DNA of 64,000 nucleotides from CAZROT01 sp964601895 (GTDB taxonomy: Bacteria > Pseudomonadota > Gammaproteobacteria > Enterobacterales > Enterobacteriaceae). Location of the stretch: positions 186,001-250,000 of the forward strand of contig CAZROT010000001.1 of the NCBI GenBank assembly GCA_964601895.1, in the 5' to 3' direction. The notes under the pieces were generated by a model, which saw nothing but the letters and a program-made list of their open reading frames with translations, ran no database searches and was not told where the DNA came from. The translations under genes were made by a program, and so were the position numbers. Of this stretch, positions 38,203-46,042 are shown in pieces; position 1 is the stretch's first letter; every line of letters starts with the position of its first letter.

Positions 38203-39663
38203 TTAGAGTAACGGGCTGAAAAAATAACATATCCGTTCAACAATGTGGTGCCACAGTGGTCTTTTTGCCCATTCTTCAGGACAGATAAGGCGTGATCGTA
38301 CCATGTAGTCCTCCTGTACATGTGCAAGATCACTGCCCAGACCCGCATCATCGATGACTATCGTTATCTCAAAATTAATCCACAGGCTGCGTCTGTCGAG
38401 GTTAACTGTGCCAATAAGGCCTATCTGGCCATCCACCAGTACGCTTTTGCTGTGCAGTAAGCCATCTTCAAATTGATAAATATTAACCCCGGCTTCCAGC
38501 AGTTCGCTAAAAAAAGCCTGGCTTGCCCATTGTACCAGAATTGAATCATTATCCCGGGGTACGATAATGCTGACATTGACACCCCGTTGTGCGGCAGTAC
38601 ATATGGCGTGTAGTAAATCGTCGCTGGGTACGAAGTAAGGCGTTGTCATGATGAGCTGCTCTCTGGCTGAATAAACCGCTGTCAGCAGCGCCTGATGAAT
38701 CATTCCTTCCGGAAACCCGGGCCCGGAGGCTATCATCTGAATGGTATGGCCACTTTCCCGTTCAAATGGCATGATATTGACATCGGGGGCCGGAGGGAGA
38801 ATGCGCTTACCGGTTTCCATTTCCCAGTCACAGGCATAGACAATACCTAACGTTATTGCGACAGGACCTTCCATTCTTGCCATAATATCTATCCATTCAC
38901 CCACTCCGGCATCCTGTTTGAAAAAACGCGGATCGACCATATTCATACTGCCGATGTAAGCAATATAGTTATCAATCAGTATGATTTTACGGTGCTGGCG
39001 CAAATCCATACGGCGTAAAAATACCCGCAGCAGATTGACCTTGAGTGCTTCAACAACCTCGATACCGGCGCTTTTCATTATTGCTGGCCATGGGCTGCGA
39101 AAAAATGTCCGGCTTCCGGCAGAATCAAGTAGTAAGCGGCAGTTCACTCCTCGCCTGGCCGCTGCCATGAATGCTTCAGCAACCTCATCAGCAAGCCCTC
39201 CTGGCTGCCAGATAAAAAAAACAATTTCTATATGATGACGTGCCAGTTGAATATCGCGGATAATGGCTTTGAGGGTGTCTTGCGTGGTTGTCAGCAGGTG
39301 AATTCTGTTACCTTTCACACCACTGATATCCTGTCGCCGTTCACACAGCTGAAACAGCGGGGTGGCGACTTCACTATTTTCAGTGGCAAAGATATGGTGG
39401 CAGGCCTTAAATGCGTTTAAGCAGCTTGACGTCGACGGGCACATGAGTCGGGTCTGTTCTTCATAGCGTCTGCCAGGGTAGAGTTCGCCAAATGACAGCC
39501 AGGCAATAATTCCGATTAAGGGAAAAATATAAATAATCAACAACCATGCCATTGCTGAAGGGACTGAACGGCGTTTCATCAGGATACGCAGTGTTATTCC
39601 TGCAATCAGTAACCAGTAAGCAAAAAATGCCAGCCAGTGAATAACCGTATAAAAAGTTATCAT
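38203..39663 (-). CDS. clsA: Cardiolipin synthase A
   Basis: ClsA condenses two phosphatidylglycerol molecules into cardiolipin at the inner membrane. The 486-aa product equals E. coli ClsA in length and has two N-terminal transmembrane segments (about residues 5-27 and 35-58). Its two phospholipase-D HKD motifs are HRKIILIDNYIAYIGSMN and HSKSVLVDGQIGLIGTVN. In E. coli the cls gene lies near tonB and yciA, and the same neighbourhood is kept here apart from the inserted 39.8-42.5 kb block. Downstream (38050-38202) shows nothing assignable. Confidence 0.96.
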   Translation of the reverse strand: MITFYTVIHWLAFFAYWLLIAGITLRILMKRRSVPSAMAWLLIIYIFPLIGIIAWLSFGELYPGRRYEEQTRLMCPSTSSCLNAFKACHHIFATENSEVATPLFQLCERRQDISGVKGNRIHLLTTTQDTLKAIIRDIQLARHHIEIVFFIWQPGGLADEVAEAFMAAARRGVNCRLLLDSAGSRTFFRSPWPAIMKSAGIEVVEALKVNLLRVFLRRMDLRQHRKIILIDNYIAYIGSMNMVDPRFFKQDAGVGEWIDIMARMEGPVAITLGIVYACDWEMETGKRILPPAPDVNIMPFERESGHTIQMIASGPGFPEGMIHQALLTAVYSAREQLIMTTPYFVPSDDLLHAICTAAQRGVNVSIIVPRDNDSILVQWASQAFFSELLEAGVNIYQFEDGLLHSKSVLVDGQIGLIGTVNLDRRSLWINFEITIVIDDAGLGSDLAHVQEDYMVRSRLICPEEWAKRPLWHHIVERICYFFSPLL

Positions 39664-39813
39664 AAATTAACAACAAATCCTGTTCGCCTGTAATCGCTGT
39701 TGAGTGTACGCACAGATGCGACAGGGGGAAACCCTTGATGTGATAATTATGTCGGGTAAGTGCAGGGAATGGTTTTCCTCTTTTTCGTAGAGGTTTATCC
39801 GGGAATACAATAG

Positions 39814-40191
39814 CTAAATCAACATCACCAAATCAGTATATTGCGCAAGGATAGTATCGACAGTAATTAATTTCATAGGCTCGGTCATTGTCTGCGCAAT
39901 TAACATTCGATCAAACGGATCACGATGAATTAATGGCAGAGTCACTATTTTTTCCGTATGCTCACTCCTGACAGGCAACTCTAAAAAACCGCTATCATAC
40001 GAACAGCGCCGCAACTCTGATAAATCTTCATTTAATTTACCGATAGAAATCTTAGTCGCCAGTTCCCACCACGATGCCGCGCTCACAAATACTTCAGTTT
40101 TATCTGACAGAATTAATTCCCTGACCGGTTCAATGCGTGCAAAACCAGCCAGTGTCCATAATAAAACATGAGTATCTAATAATAATCGCAC
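39814..40191 (-). CDS. PIN-domain toxin, VapC type
   Basis: The 125-aa product has the PIN ribonuclease acidic residues: LLLDTHVLLW (first Asp), WELATKISIGKL (Glu), and RDPFDRMLIAQ and ITVDTIL (later Asp). It starts at a GTG three bases after the upstream antitoxin stop, so they are coupled. VapC-type toxins cleave RNA and are held inactive by the antitoxin. All expected acidic residues seem intact, so it may be functional. Confidence 0.9.
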   Translation of the reverse strand: MRLLLDTHVLLWTLAGFARIEPVRELILSDKTEVFVSAASWWELATKISIGKLNEDLSELRRCSYDSGFLELPVRSEHTEKIVTLPLIHRDPFDRMLIAQTMTEPMKLITVDTILAQYTDLVMLI

Positions 40192-40194
40192 TTG

Positions 40195-40446
40195 CTAGTT
40201 TCCTTCAAAAGCATCGAGTACATCATTGGGCAGTGGCACATCAAAATCATCAGGTACCTGTAGCCTGCCAGCCAGTATCCCAATCTGTTTACGCGGTTTA
40301 GTTTGATTTGCTTCAAAAGCAGAGATGCTAACCAGTACGGCTTCAGCGTGACCATAAGCACCGATGTAAATAATTTCACCACAAGCTGCACGTTTAACCA
40401 GCTGGGATAAATGGCTTTTTGCCTGATGCATCGATACAATTTCCAT
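40195..40446 (-). CDS. Phd/YefM-type antitoxin
   Basis: The 83-aa product has the Phd/YefM N-terminal DNA-binding pattern (VSMHQAKSHLSQLVKRAACGE) and the C-terminal toxin-binding tail with DDFDVPLPNDVLDAFEG, typical of antitoxins partnered with this PIN subgroup. An AGGAAG ribosome binding site precedes the ATG. It is the first gene of the pair, as usual for type II modules, and probably represses the operon. Confidence 0.9.
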   Translation of the reverse strand: MEIVSMHQAKSHLSQLVKRAACGEIIYIGAYGHAEAVLVSISAFEANQTKPRKQIGILAGRLQVPDDFDVPLPNDVLDAFEGN

Positions 40447-40585
40447 TTTTTTCTTCCTTTTCTAAATAAATCATAACTATTAGCTAAGTCCTGGTCCGAT
40501 GTCAAATTTATCATCAGAAAATTAAGGAAAAAAGTCGTCTCCTGATGGCGTGAAATTATTTACCGGGGACTGAGGGGTAGTTACT

Positions 40586-40615
40586 GGCGGGAAATTTCTC
40601 CCGCCTGCTCTTTTT
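40586..40615 (+). terminator. Terminator-like hairpin between the TA pair and the isochorismatase gene
   Basis: GGCGGG (40586-40591) pairs with CCCGCC (40600-40605), closed by AAATTTCT, and is followed by TGCTCTTTTT. The T run is on the plus strand although both neighbours run minus. It may still attenuate transcription from the minus-strand gene that ends at 40614. Confidence 0.4.
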
Positions 40616-41198
40616 AACCATTCAGGGCTGACATCATCACCTGTATCAGTTCACCACCTTCCCGTGTAGTCCAGCTGCCGGCCAGCTCCGCTACCAGCTG
40701 ATTGGTACTGGTGAGTGTCACCCCGGCGCGTTCCATGCGACGCAGTGCCATGTCATCGCCTATTCTGTCGGGAGAGCCACCGGCATCGGCCACAACCTGG
40801 ACGTCAAATTTTTGCTCGATAAGGCTGAGCGCAGGATACACAGTGCAGACATCATTGGTAACGCCGGCAATGATCAGTTTTTTGCGCCCGGTGGCGTACA
40901 CGGCGGCGGCAAAGTTTTCATCGTCCATCGCATTGACGATACCGGATCGCCTGATGCGCGAGGAAAATTCGGCCGGCAGGATGGTGCTCAGTTCAGACAA
41001 CAGTGGGCCCTGTGCGTGCTCTTCCATGCTGGACGTCAGTACGACTGGCATTTTCAGGATACTGGCGGCCTTTGCCAGAATAAGTGCATTGCGCTTCATG
41101 TCATCGAATGGGATCGACTTTACCCAGCTCATGGTGCCAGTCTGATGATCGATAAGCAGCATGGCAGCGTTGTCAGCGGTAAAACGGTTTTTAATCAT
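40614..41198 (-). CDS. Isochorismatase-family hydrolase (YcaC-like)
   Basis: The 194-aa product is a cysteine hydrolase of the isochorismatase fold, closest by eye to E. coli YcaC. It shows the aspartate in MLLIDHQTG, the IIAGVTNDVCTVYPAL segment with the nucleophilic Cys, and the VVADAGGS motif. Substrates in this family vary and cannot be assigned here. A ribosome binding site AAGGAAA precedes the ATG. The gene is divergent from a LysR regulator, the common arrangement for a regulator and its target. A small upstream frame (41209-41475) ends ten bases before it. Confidence 0.88.
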   Translation of the reverse strand: MIKNRFTADNAAMLLIDHQTGTMSWVKSIPFDDMKRNALILAKAASILKMPVVLTSSMEEHAQGPLLSELSTILPAEFSSRIRRSGIVNAMDDENFAAAVYATGRKKLIIAGVTNDVCTVYPALSLIEQKFDVQVVADAGGSPDRIGDDMALRRMERAGVTLTSTNQLVAELAGSWTTREGGELIQVMMSALNG

Positions 41199-41208
41199 GG
41201 TGATTTCC

Positions 41209-41475
41209 TTAAATGTGGGCCATTTGTGGCCGGGTGAGATTACCTTGTTCCAGCTTTACCAAAGCATCAGGGTACTGATGGCCTGCTGCTGCACTCTTCC
41301 TGGCAGAATGCAGGCAGGGGTTGCCATAGATGATTTTTTCGTTTTGCAGGCCATCGCTGCTCTGCGCTGGCGACACTTCTGTCTGTGCCAGATAGCGCCA
41401 GGCCAGCGGTAATGTTGGTACCGGGTTTTGTGATGGGCTTGTGGTCTGTAATCTCTCCATTTTGCTACTAACCAT
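41209..41475 (-). CDS. Small hypothetical protein upstream of the isochorismatase-family gene
   Basis: This 88-codon frame (start MVSSKMERLQTTS, or MERL at 41460) ends TAA ten bases before the next ATG, and its stop lies within the next gene's ribosome binding site, so translational coupling is possible. The sequence (NEKIIYGNPCLHSA, YPDALVKLEQGNL) looks more like coding than shadow, but I recognise no family. It occupies the region between the two divergent genes and could be spurious. Confidence 0.35.
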   Translation of the reverse strand: MVSSKMERLQTTSPSQNPVPTLPLAWRYLAQTEVSPAQSSDGLQNEKIIYGNPCLHSARKSAAAGHQYPDALVKLEQGNLTRPQMAHI

Positions 41476-41494
41476 TTCCAGGATAAATATGGCA

Positions 41495-41517
41495 AAATGG
41501 AAAAAATTGATCCATTT
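41495..41517. promoter_or_regulatory. Candidate LysR operator
   Basis: A 7-bp perfect inverted repeat, AAATGGA N9 TCCATTT, lies 11 bases before the LysR ATG. A second overlapping pair, CCATTT (41472-41477) and AAATGG (41495-41500), lies next to it. LysR-type regulators usually bind interrupted dyads of this size in the divergent promoter. Sequence-only inference. Confidence 0.45.
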
Positions 41518-41528
41518 ATGGAGCAATA

Positions 41529-42485
41529 ATGCCCGCGTTACCCCAGTTAAACGACATGGCTCTGTTCGTACAGGTCGCCAGGATGCGCAGCTTTCGCCGC
41601 GCCGCTGAAGCCATGCATATGCCCGTTTCCACGCTTTCTCGCCGTATCGCCGCTCTGGAGAAAGCGACAGGTCTGCGCCTGCTGCACCGAACCACGCGCA
41701 GGCTGGAGTTGACCGAGGCAGGCACATTGTATTTCCAGCGCAGCTGCCGTATCGTCGATGAAGCGCGGCTGGCGCACGAGCAGCTGACGGATATGCTGGA
41801 GAGCCCATCCGGTTTGCTGCGTGTGTCGCTGCCGGTAGATTTCGCTACTCTCTATCTTGCCCCATTGCTGGTGCGTTTCGTGGAACGTTATCCCGGTATC
41901 AGCTTAGAGCTGGATCTGACGCCACGTCACGCAGATCTGATAGGGGAATCGCTGGATGTAGCCATACGTATCGGTGAGCTGGCGGATTCGTCGTTGATAG
42001 CACGACCGCTGGCCAGTATTTCACGTCATCTGTATGCCTCGCCGGGCTATCTGGCGCGGCGCGGCAGGCCAGCTCATCCTGCTGAGCTGTCAGATAGTGA
42101 GTGCCTGCGTATGCGTAGTGGCAAGCCAGGCTGGGTATTACTGCGCGGCAGGGAAAGATGGGAGGTAGCAACGGGCGGGCGCTTCAGCGCTAATAATGTC
42201 AGCATGCTACGCCAGCTTGCGGTGCTTAATCAGGGAATTGCGCTGCTGGCGGATGGCATTGTCCATCGGGAAGTGGACGCAGGCAGGCTGGTGCGTATAT
42301 TACCCGAATGGCAGAGCGTTCAGCTGCCCGTTTACGCACTGACCGAGACAAGATTACTGCCGGCGCGGACACTGCGTTTCATCGAATTTCTGCGTGAATT
42401 TATACTGACTGATACGCGAGTGGATAACGATAACAGCAGTGCCGTTTCCGGCCTCTATCCCATCCATCATGATGGTGATTTCTGA
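41529..42485 (+). CDS. LysR-family transcriptional regulator
   Basis: The 318-aa product has the LysR N-terminal winged helix-turn-helix (NDMALFVQVARMRSFRRAAEAMHMPVSTLSRRIAALE, described here by position about residues 8-45 and ending RLLHRTTR). The C-terminal effector-binding domain begins near residue 95 (LRVSLPVDFATLYLAPLLVRF). It runs divergently from the isochorismatase-family gene and probably regulates it and itself. Residues 290-318 form a polar tail beyond the usual length. The gene's GC-richer look compared with its neighbours fits acquisition, but I did not compute it. Confidence 0.92.
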   Translation: MPALPQLNDMALFVQVARMRSFRRAAEAMHMPVSTLSRRIAALEKATGLRLLHRTTRRLELTEAGTLYFQRSCRIVDEARLAHEQLTDMLESPSGLLRVSLPVDFATLYLAPLLVRFVERYPGISLELDLTPRHADLIGESLDVAIRIGELADSSLIARPLASISRHLYASPGYLARRGRPAHPAELSDSECLRMRSGKPGWVLLRGRERWEVATGGRFSANNVSMLRQLAVLNQGIALLADGIVHREVDAGRLVRILPEWQSVQLPVYALTETRLLPARTLRFIEFLREFILTDTRVDNDNSSAVSGLYPIHHDGDF

Positions 42486-42605
42486 TGCAGCTATCTAAAA
42501 AAAGACTATTAAATAGCGTTATGTTTTTTTACTTACGGGTTACTGCTGTATGGTGATGAGTGTATACAGATTACCTTACATGAACAAGGAGGGCATTGCA
42601 TCATC

Positions 42606-43370
42606 ATGCTGCCAGCTATCTTTTCTCTGACACGTAAATTTACCCTGCCGGTCATTTTTTCCATGGGTGTACATACTCTGCTGATTGTGGCGCTGTACTG
42701 CTTTTCTCCGACACGATTGTTAATTAAACCGGTAATGACAGGGATGGATGCTGCAGTAATGATGGTAGATATGGCTACCTTTGCCATAGTATCACCACAG
42801 CCACTGTCACAAGTTTCCTCTGATGCAGAGCGTTCAGAAAAACCGCCAGCGCCACCCGTCAGTGAACAAAAAATGCCAGCGTCGCTCGCCATGAAGCCCG
42901 TTAAGGCTCAACCTGAACGGACTCAGCGTGAGCGGCGGGAAGTGGTGCGCAGTACGGTTAAAAAAACAGCTAATGATGAGAATACGCTCGCTGATAAAAA
43001 AATGGGGTCATCGACGGGGTTATTGCCTCAGTCAGAAAAAACCAGTCATGCGCCTGTCACGGCACTGTCTCCTGCCGCCGCTTTGCAAGGCGCAGGTACG
43101 CGTGAGCCCAGGGCACTGGTTAAGGTGAAACCGGATTATCCACAACGGGCACTGGCGCTGCATATCGAAGGATGGGTTAAGGTGCAGTATGACATCAATG
43201 AAGCGGGTCGGGTTATTAATATTCGTGTGCTTGATGCCAGACCGCGTAACCTGTTTGAGCGTGAAGTCAGGCAGGCAATGAAAAAATGGCGCTTTGAGGC
43301 GGTTGCTGCCAGCGATTATGTGACTACGGTAGTATTTAAAATGGAGGGAGATACGCAGTGGCATGAATGA
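42606..43370 (+). CDS. tonB: TonB energy transducer, proline-poor linker
   Basis: TonB couples the ExbBD proton motive force to outer-membrane receptors. The 254-aa product has an N-terminal transmembrane anchor (about residues 15-37, IFSMGVHTLLIVALYCF), a periplasmic linker and the C-terminal TonB domain (VKVKPDYPQRALALHIEGWVKV in two parts: KPDYPQRAL and EGWVKVQYDI, then FEREVRQAMKKWRFE). The linker has only scattered prolines and many charged residues instead of the long Glu-Pro/Lys-Pro repeats of E. coli TonB. AGGAGG lies about 13 bases before the ATG. I saw no convincing Fur box. It is followed immediately by the remnant at 43367. Confidence 0.93.
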   Translation: MLPAIFSLTRKFTLPVIFSMGVHTLLIVALYCFSPTRLLIKPVMTGMDAAVMMVDMATFAIVSPQPLSQVSSDAERSEKPPAPPVSEQKMPASLAMKPVKAQPERTQRERREVVRSTVKKTANDENTLADKKMGSSTGLLPQSEKTSHAPVTALSPAAALQGAGTREPRALVKVKPDYPQRALALHIEGWVKVQYDINEAGRVINIRVLDARPRNLFEREVRQAMKKWRFEAVAASDYVTTVVFKMEGDTQWHE

Positions 43371-43736
43371 AAAATGTTTTAGACTGCGCAGCGAGTTATT
43401 CTCTGAAAGACGGCCCGGATAATGCTTCTGGTACTTCGCGTCGGCAGGTGATGAACTATGTTGCCAGTAACGTCATTAAGCAGCATCAGGCCAGCAATCC
43501 AGGAAAATGGGTGGCACTGGCTGGCAATTCTCAATATGAATCATTTTATTGATACCCCCGGGCTTGCCGAGTTGACGGGCACCCCGGGTCTGCACATAAC
43601 AGACAGTAATACGGATACCTCTGCTGACTTCATGAAGACAGGAAAAGATTCAGGCTTTACCTATGAAGAAGGCCCTGTCAAAGGCTATCTGCTGGTGGAG
43701 ATTAATGTAGATAAAATACCTGATTTAACGCCATGA
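43367..43736 (+). pseudogene. Frameshifted remnant of a toxin-type effector domain
   Basis: Two overlapping short frames carry one homology. The first (from 43367) reads RRQVMNYVASNVIKQ and PGKWVALAGNS; the second (to 43736) continues MNHFIDTPGLAELTGTPGLHI. Removing one A from CAAT near 43533 would join them as GNSHMNHFIDTPGLAEL. This strand-turn-His pattern is like the alpha/beta effector modules in the 3249-aa toxin (EKFIVLTG..., NFLPGLAFRMQYPIL) and, from memory, membrane-targeted effector domains of large Pseudomonas-type toxins. No upstream part is present, so this is probably the 3' end of a lost toxin gene. The start overlaps the tonB stop by four bases. Confidence 0.55.
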
Positions 43737-43873
43737 TAATTTTTATCTGTGGTACTGCGTTTATTCACCTTAAGTAAGTGAGAAACAAAGAGCGTTACCC
43801 TGATGCTCAGACGTACGTATTAACATCAGTATTGTTTGTTGCGCAGAAAAAAGGGTATGCCTGTTATCAGTAA

Positions 43874-44296
43874 TCAGGCACTGCCTGAAAAATGACGACT
43901 TTCTGCGGGAAGTTCACGGGACAGGCCTTTGTCATCAACAGCAACATAAGTGAAGGTAGCCTCAGTCGCGCGATAACGCTTGCCTATTGGCGCGGAAGCC
44001 ACTTTTTTTATCCAGACTTCAATATGAATGGTAATGGATTTACTGCCTGTTTTAGTGCAGCGTGCATAACAGCAGACGACATCACCCACAGCGACAGGCT
44101 TGAGAAAGGTCATCCCGTCCACCTGAACGGTAACAACACGGCCCTGAGCAATTTCTTTGGCCTGGATAGCGCCGCCAATATCCATTTGTGACATTAACCA
44201 TCCACCAAAAATATCACCGTTAGCGTTAGTATCTGCTGGCATTGCTAAGGTACGCAGTACCAGATCGCCTTTAGGTAAAATTTCTTCTGTATTCAT
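43874..44296 (-). CDS. yciA: Acyl-CoA thioesterase YciA
   Basis: YciA is a hot-dog-fold thioesterase that hydrolyses a broad range of acyl-CoAs. The 140-aa product (E. coli 132) has the hot-dog active-site segment ADTNANGDIFGGWLMSQMD, the VDGMTFLKPV motif and the C-terminal ATFTYVAVDD. It sits in the tonB-yciA-yciB-yciC block as in E. coli, convergent with tonB and the remnant. Confidence 0.95.
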   Translation of the reverse strand: MNTEEILPKGDLVLRTLAMPADTNANGDIFGGWLMSQMDIGGAIQAKEIAQGRVVTVQVDGMTFLKPVAVGDVVCCYARCTKTGSKSITIHIEVWIKKVASAPIGKRYRATEATFTYVAVDDKGLSRELPAESRHFSGSA

Positions 44297-44329
44297 CGTG
44301 GTAACCCTGTTTAAACACAGAACTGGATT

Positions 44330-44887
44330 TCAGCTATCTATTTTTTTAACAAGTTTTCCGTCCTGTGATAGTTGATAATAAACATATACTCCACACAACA
44401 GTGTAAATAATAATGTTAATCCGGTTAAACCAAATACTTTGAAATTAACCCATGTTTCCTGCGGGAACCAGAAAGCAATATAGATATTTAGCGCACCACA
44501 AATCAGAAAGAAATAAGCCCATGCTGAATTAAGCCTTAACCATACATTATCAGGTAGCGTAATTCCTGTTTCTGATATCTTCTTAATTAATGGCTTCTTA
44601 AGTACCCATTGACTGATAAGCAGCACCATGGCAAACAGTGTATAAATTACTGTTACTTTCCATTTAATAAACATATCGTTGTGAAAAACCAGGGTCAGGG
44701 TACCAAAGAAGGTCACCATAACAAAGGTGATTAATGTCATTTTTTCCACCTGGCGATAGGTAATCCAGGTAATAATCAATGCTAATCCGGTGGCCACAAT
44801 TAATGCCCCAGAGGCTGCGTAAATGTCATATATTTTGTAAAATATAAAAAATATAACCAGAGGAAAAAAATTTAAAACCTGTTTCAT
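44330..44887 (-). CDS. yciB: Inner-membrane septation protein YciB
   Basis: YciB (IspZ) is a multi-spanning inner-membrane protein tied to envelope integrity and cell division. I start it at 44887 (MKQVLNFFPLVIFFIFYKIYDIYAA), which matches E. coli; an in-frame ATG at 44920 would add 11 residues. About five to six transmembrane segments are visible, with conserved FHNDMFIKWKVTVIY and WVNFKVFGLTGLTLLFTLL. It is 185 aa (E. coli 179). Confidence 0.95.
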   Translation of the reverse strand: MKQVLNFFPLVIFFIFYKIYDIYAASGALIVATGLALIITWITYRQVEKMTLITFVMVTFFGTLTLVFHNDMFIKWKVTVIYTLFAMVLLISQWVLKKPLIKKISETGITLPDNVWLRLNSAWAYFFLICGALNIYIAFWFPQETWVNFKVFGLTGLTLLFTLLCGVYVYYQLSQDGKLVKKIDS

Positions 44888-45014
44888 GAAGGATTCCATA
44901 TTGTGACCAGATGATGACAAGGCTATCAGCAGCGCTGCTTAAACTTTCTATAACCATAACATAAATGCGTTTATTCTGTGGAATATTCCTGTTATCACTT
45001 TATTTTTTCTGAGA

Positions 45015-45767
45015 TTATTGTTTATGCAACAGCATATAAAGGCGAAATAGATAAACCAGCAATAAAGCAGAAATAATATTATTTATAATGCTCAATGTTA
45101 AAGCGATAATAATGGGTGTTAATGCCGTCAGATATTTGACCAGAAACAATAAAAAAAGCTTTGCGGTCAACCATAATATGATGACAGGAATAATTAAACG
45201 CATGTGAGCAAAAGCTAATGCTGCACTGGCTTTTATTGCAGCAATAACGCCGGTTTTTCCATTAATCAGAATGACAGGAGCCAGAGACAGAATAACGGCA
45301 ATCATGATGCCTGGAATAATAAATAGTGTTAATCCCAGCTGTGTCAGCAGGGTAATAATCAGCATTAATACCAACAGACCTGGCAGTACGGGAATAGCAT
45401 TGCTGACAGCCTGCAGTGCACTGGCAGGGCGGCCTTGTGAAGTCAGGCTCACCAGCATTAACATAGTGGCGGTCAGAAAGACGTTGCCCGCCAGTGAAGA
45501 CAGCGTGGCAGTCAACGAGACTTTCAGCAGTACTACCTGTTGTTCATGGGTCATCTGTTGAACAATTTCCCTGATACTGAGGTTAGCCTGTGAAAAATTC
45601 GTTTCTGCTGCATTTAAAATTTCCAGCTGTGCGTTGTCAGGGCTAAATATCTGATTAAATATGATGGTAATAAGTGCACTGAGTAAAGTCAGTGACAGAA
45701 TACTGGCTGCGTTATTGCGTAAAAAATTAAACGTGTCGCGGTACAGGCTGTTGACCGTGATAGGCAT
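45015..45767 (-). CDS. yciC: UPF0259 inner-membrane protein YciC
   Basis: YciC is a hydrophobic inner-membrane protein of unclear function, adjacent to yciB in enterobacteria; the two act in envelope homeostasis in E. coli. The 250-aa product begins MPITVNSLYRDTFNFLRNN as in the family and has about six membrane segments (for example near residues 20-40, 85-110, 125-155 and 190-240). The spacing to yciB is 128 bases on the same strand, probably the same operon. Confidence 0.93.
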   Translation of the reverse strand: MPITVNSLYRDTFNFLRNNAASILSLTLLSALITIIFNQIFSPDNAQLEILNAAETNFSQANLSIREIVQQMTHEQQVVLLKVSLTATLSSLAGNVFLTATMLMLVSLTSQGRPASALQAVSNAIPVLPGLLVLMLIITLLTQLGLTLFIIPGIMIAVILSLAPVILINGKTGVIAAIKASAALAFAHMRLIIPVIILWLTAKLFLLFLVKYLTALTPIIIALTLSIINNIISALLLVYLFRLYMLLHKQ

Positions 45768-46005
45768 GAAAGCTCCTTGAAAGACGAGAATAAAACAAAA
45801 ACACGTTTATTGTACCTTAGATTGTGTGGCCCTGATAATACCGTCTTTCTGTTCTGACAGGATAGCGGTGAAAAAATAAATCACCAGGCTCGTCGTGGGT
45901 AAATCATGCCATGCAGATAAAGGACATCTGTCTGATGGTTGAATTGGAGGGCTGGTTTTTATCGGCGCAAAAGTAATGACAGCAATGACAGAGGGTCCTG
46001 GTGAA

Positions 46006-46032
46006 AGTACCCGCGCGGGTAGCCCGGGTACT
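46006..46032 (-). terminator. Hairpin downstream of the lectin gene
   Basis: AGTACCCG (46006-46013) pairs with CGGGTACT (46025-46032), enclosing a GC-rich inner stem. It lies about 11 bases past the lectin stop. The T run is very short, so this is a weak terminator call. Confidence 0.4.
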
Positions 46033-46042
46033 GTGAGTTATT

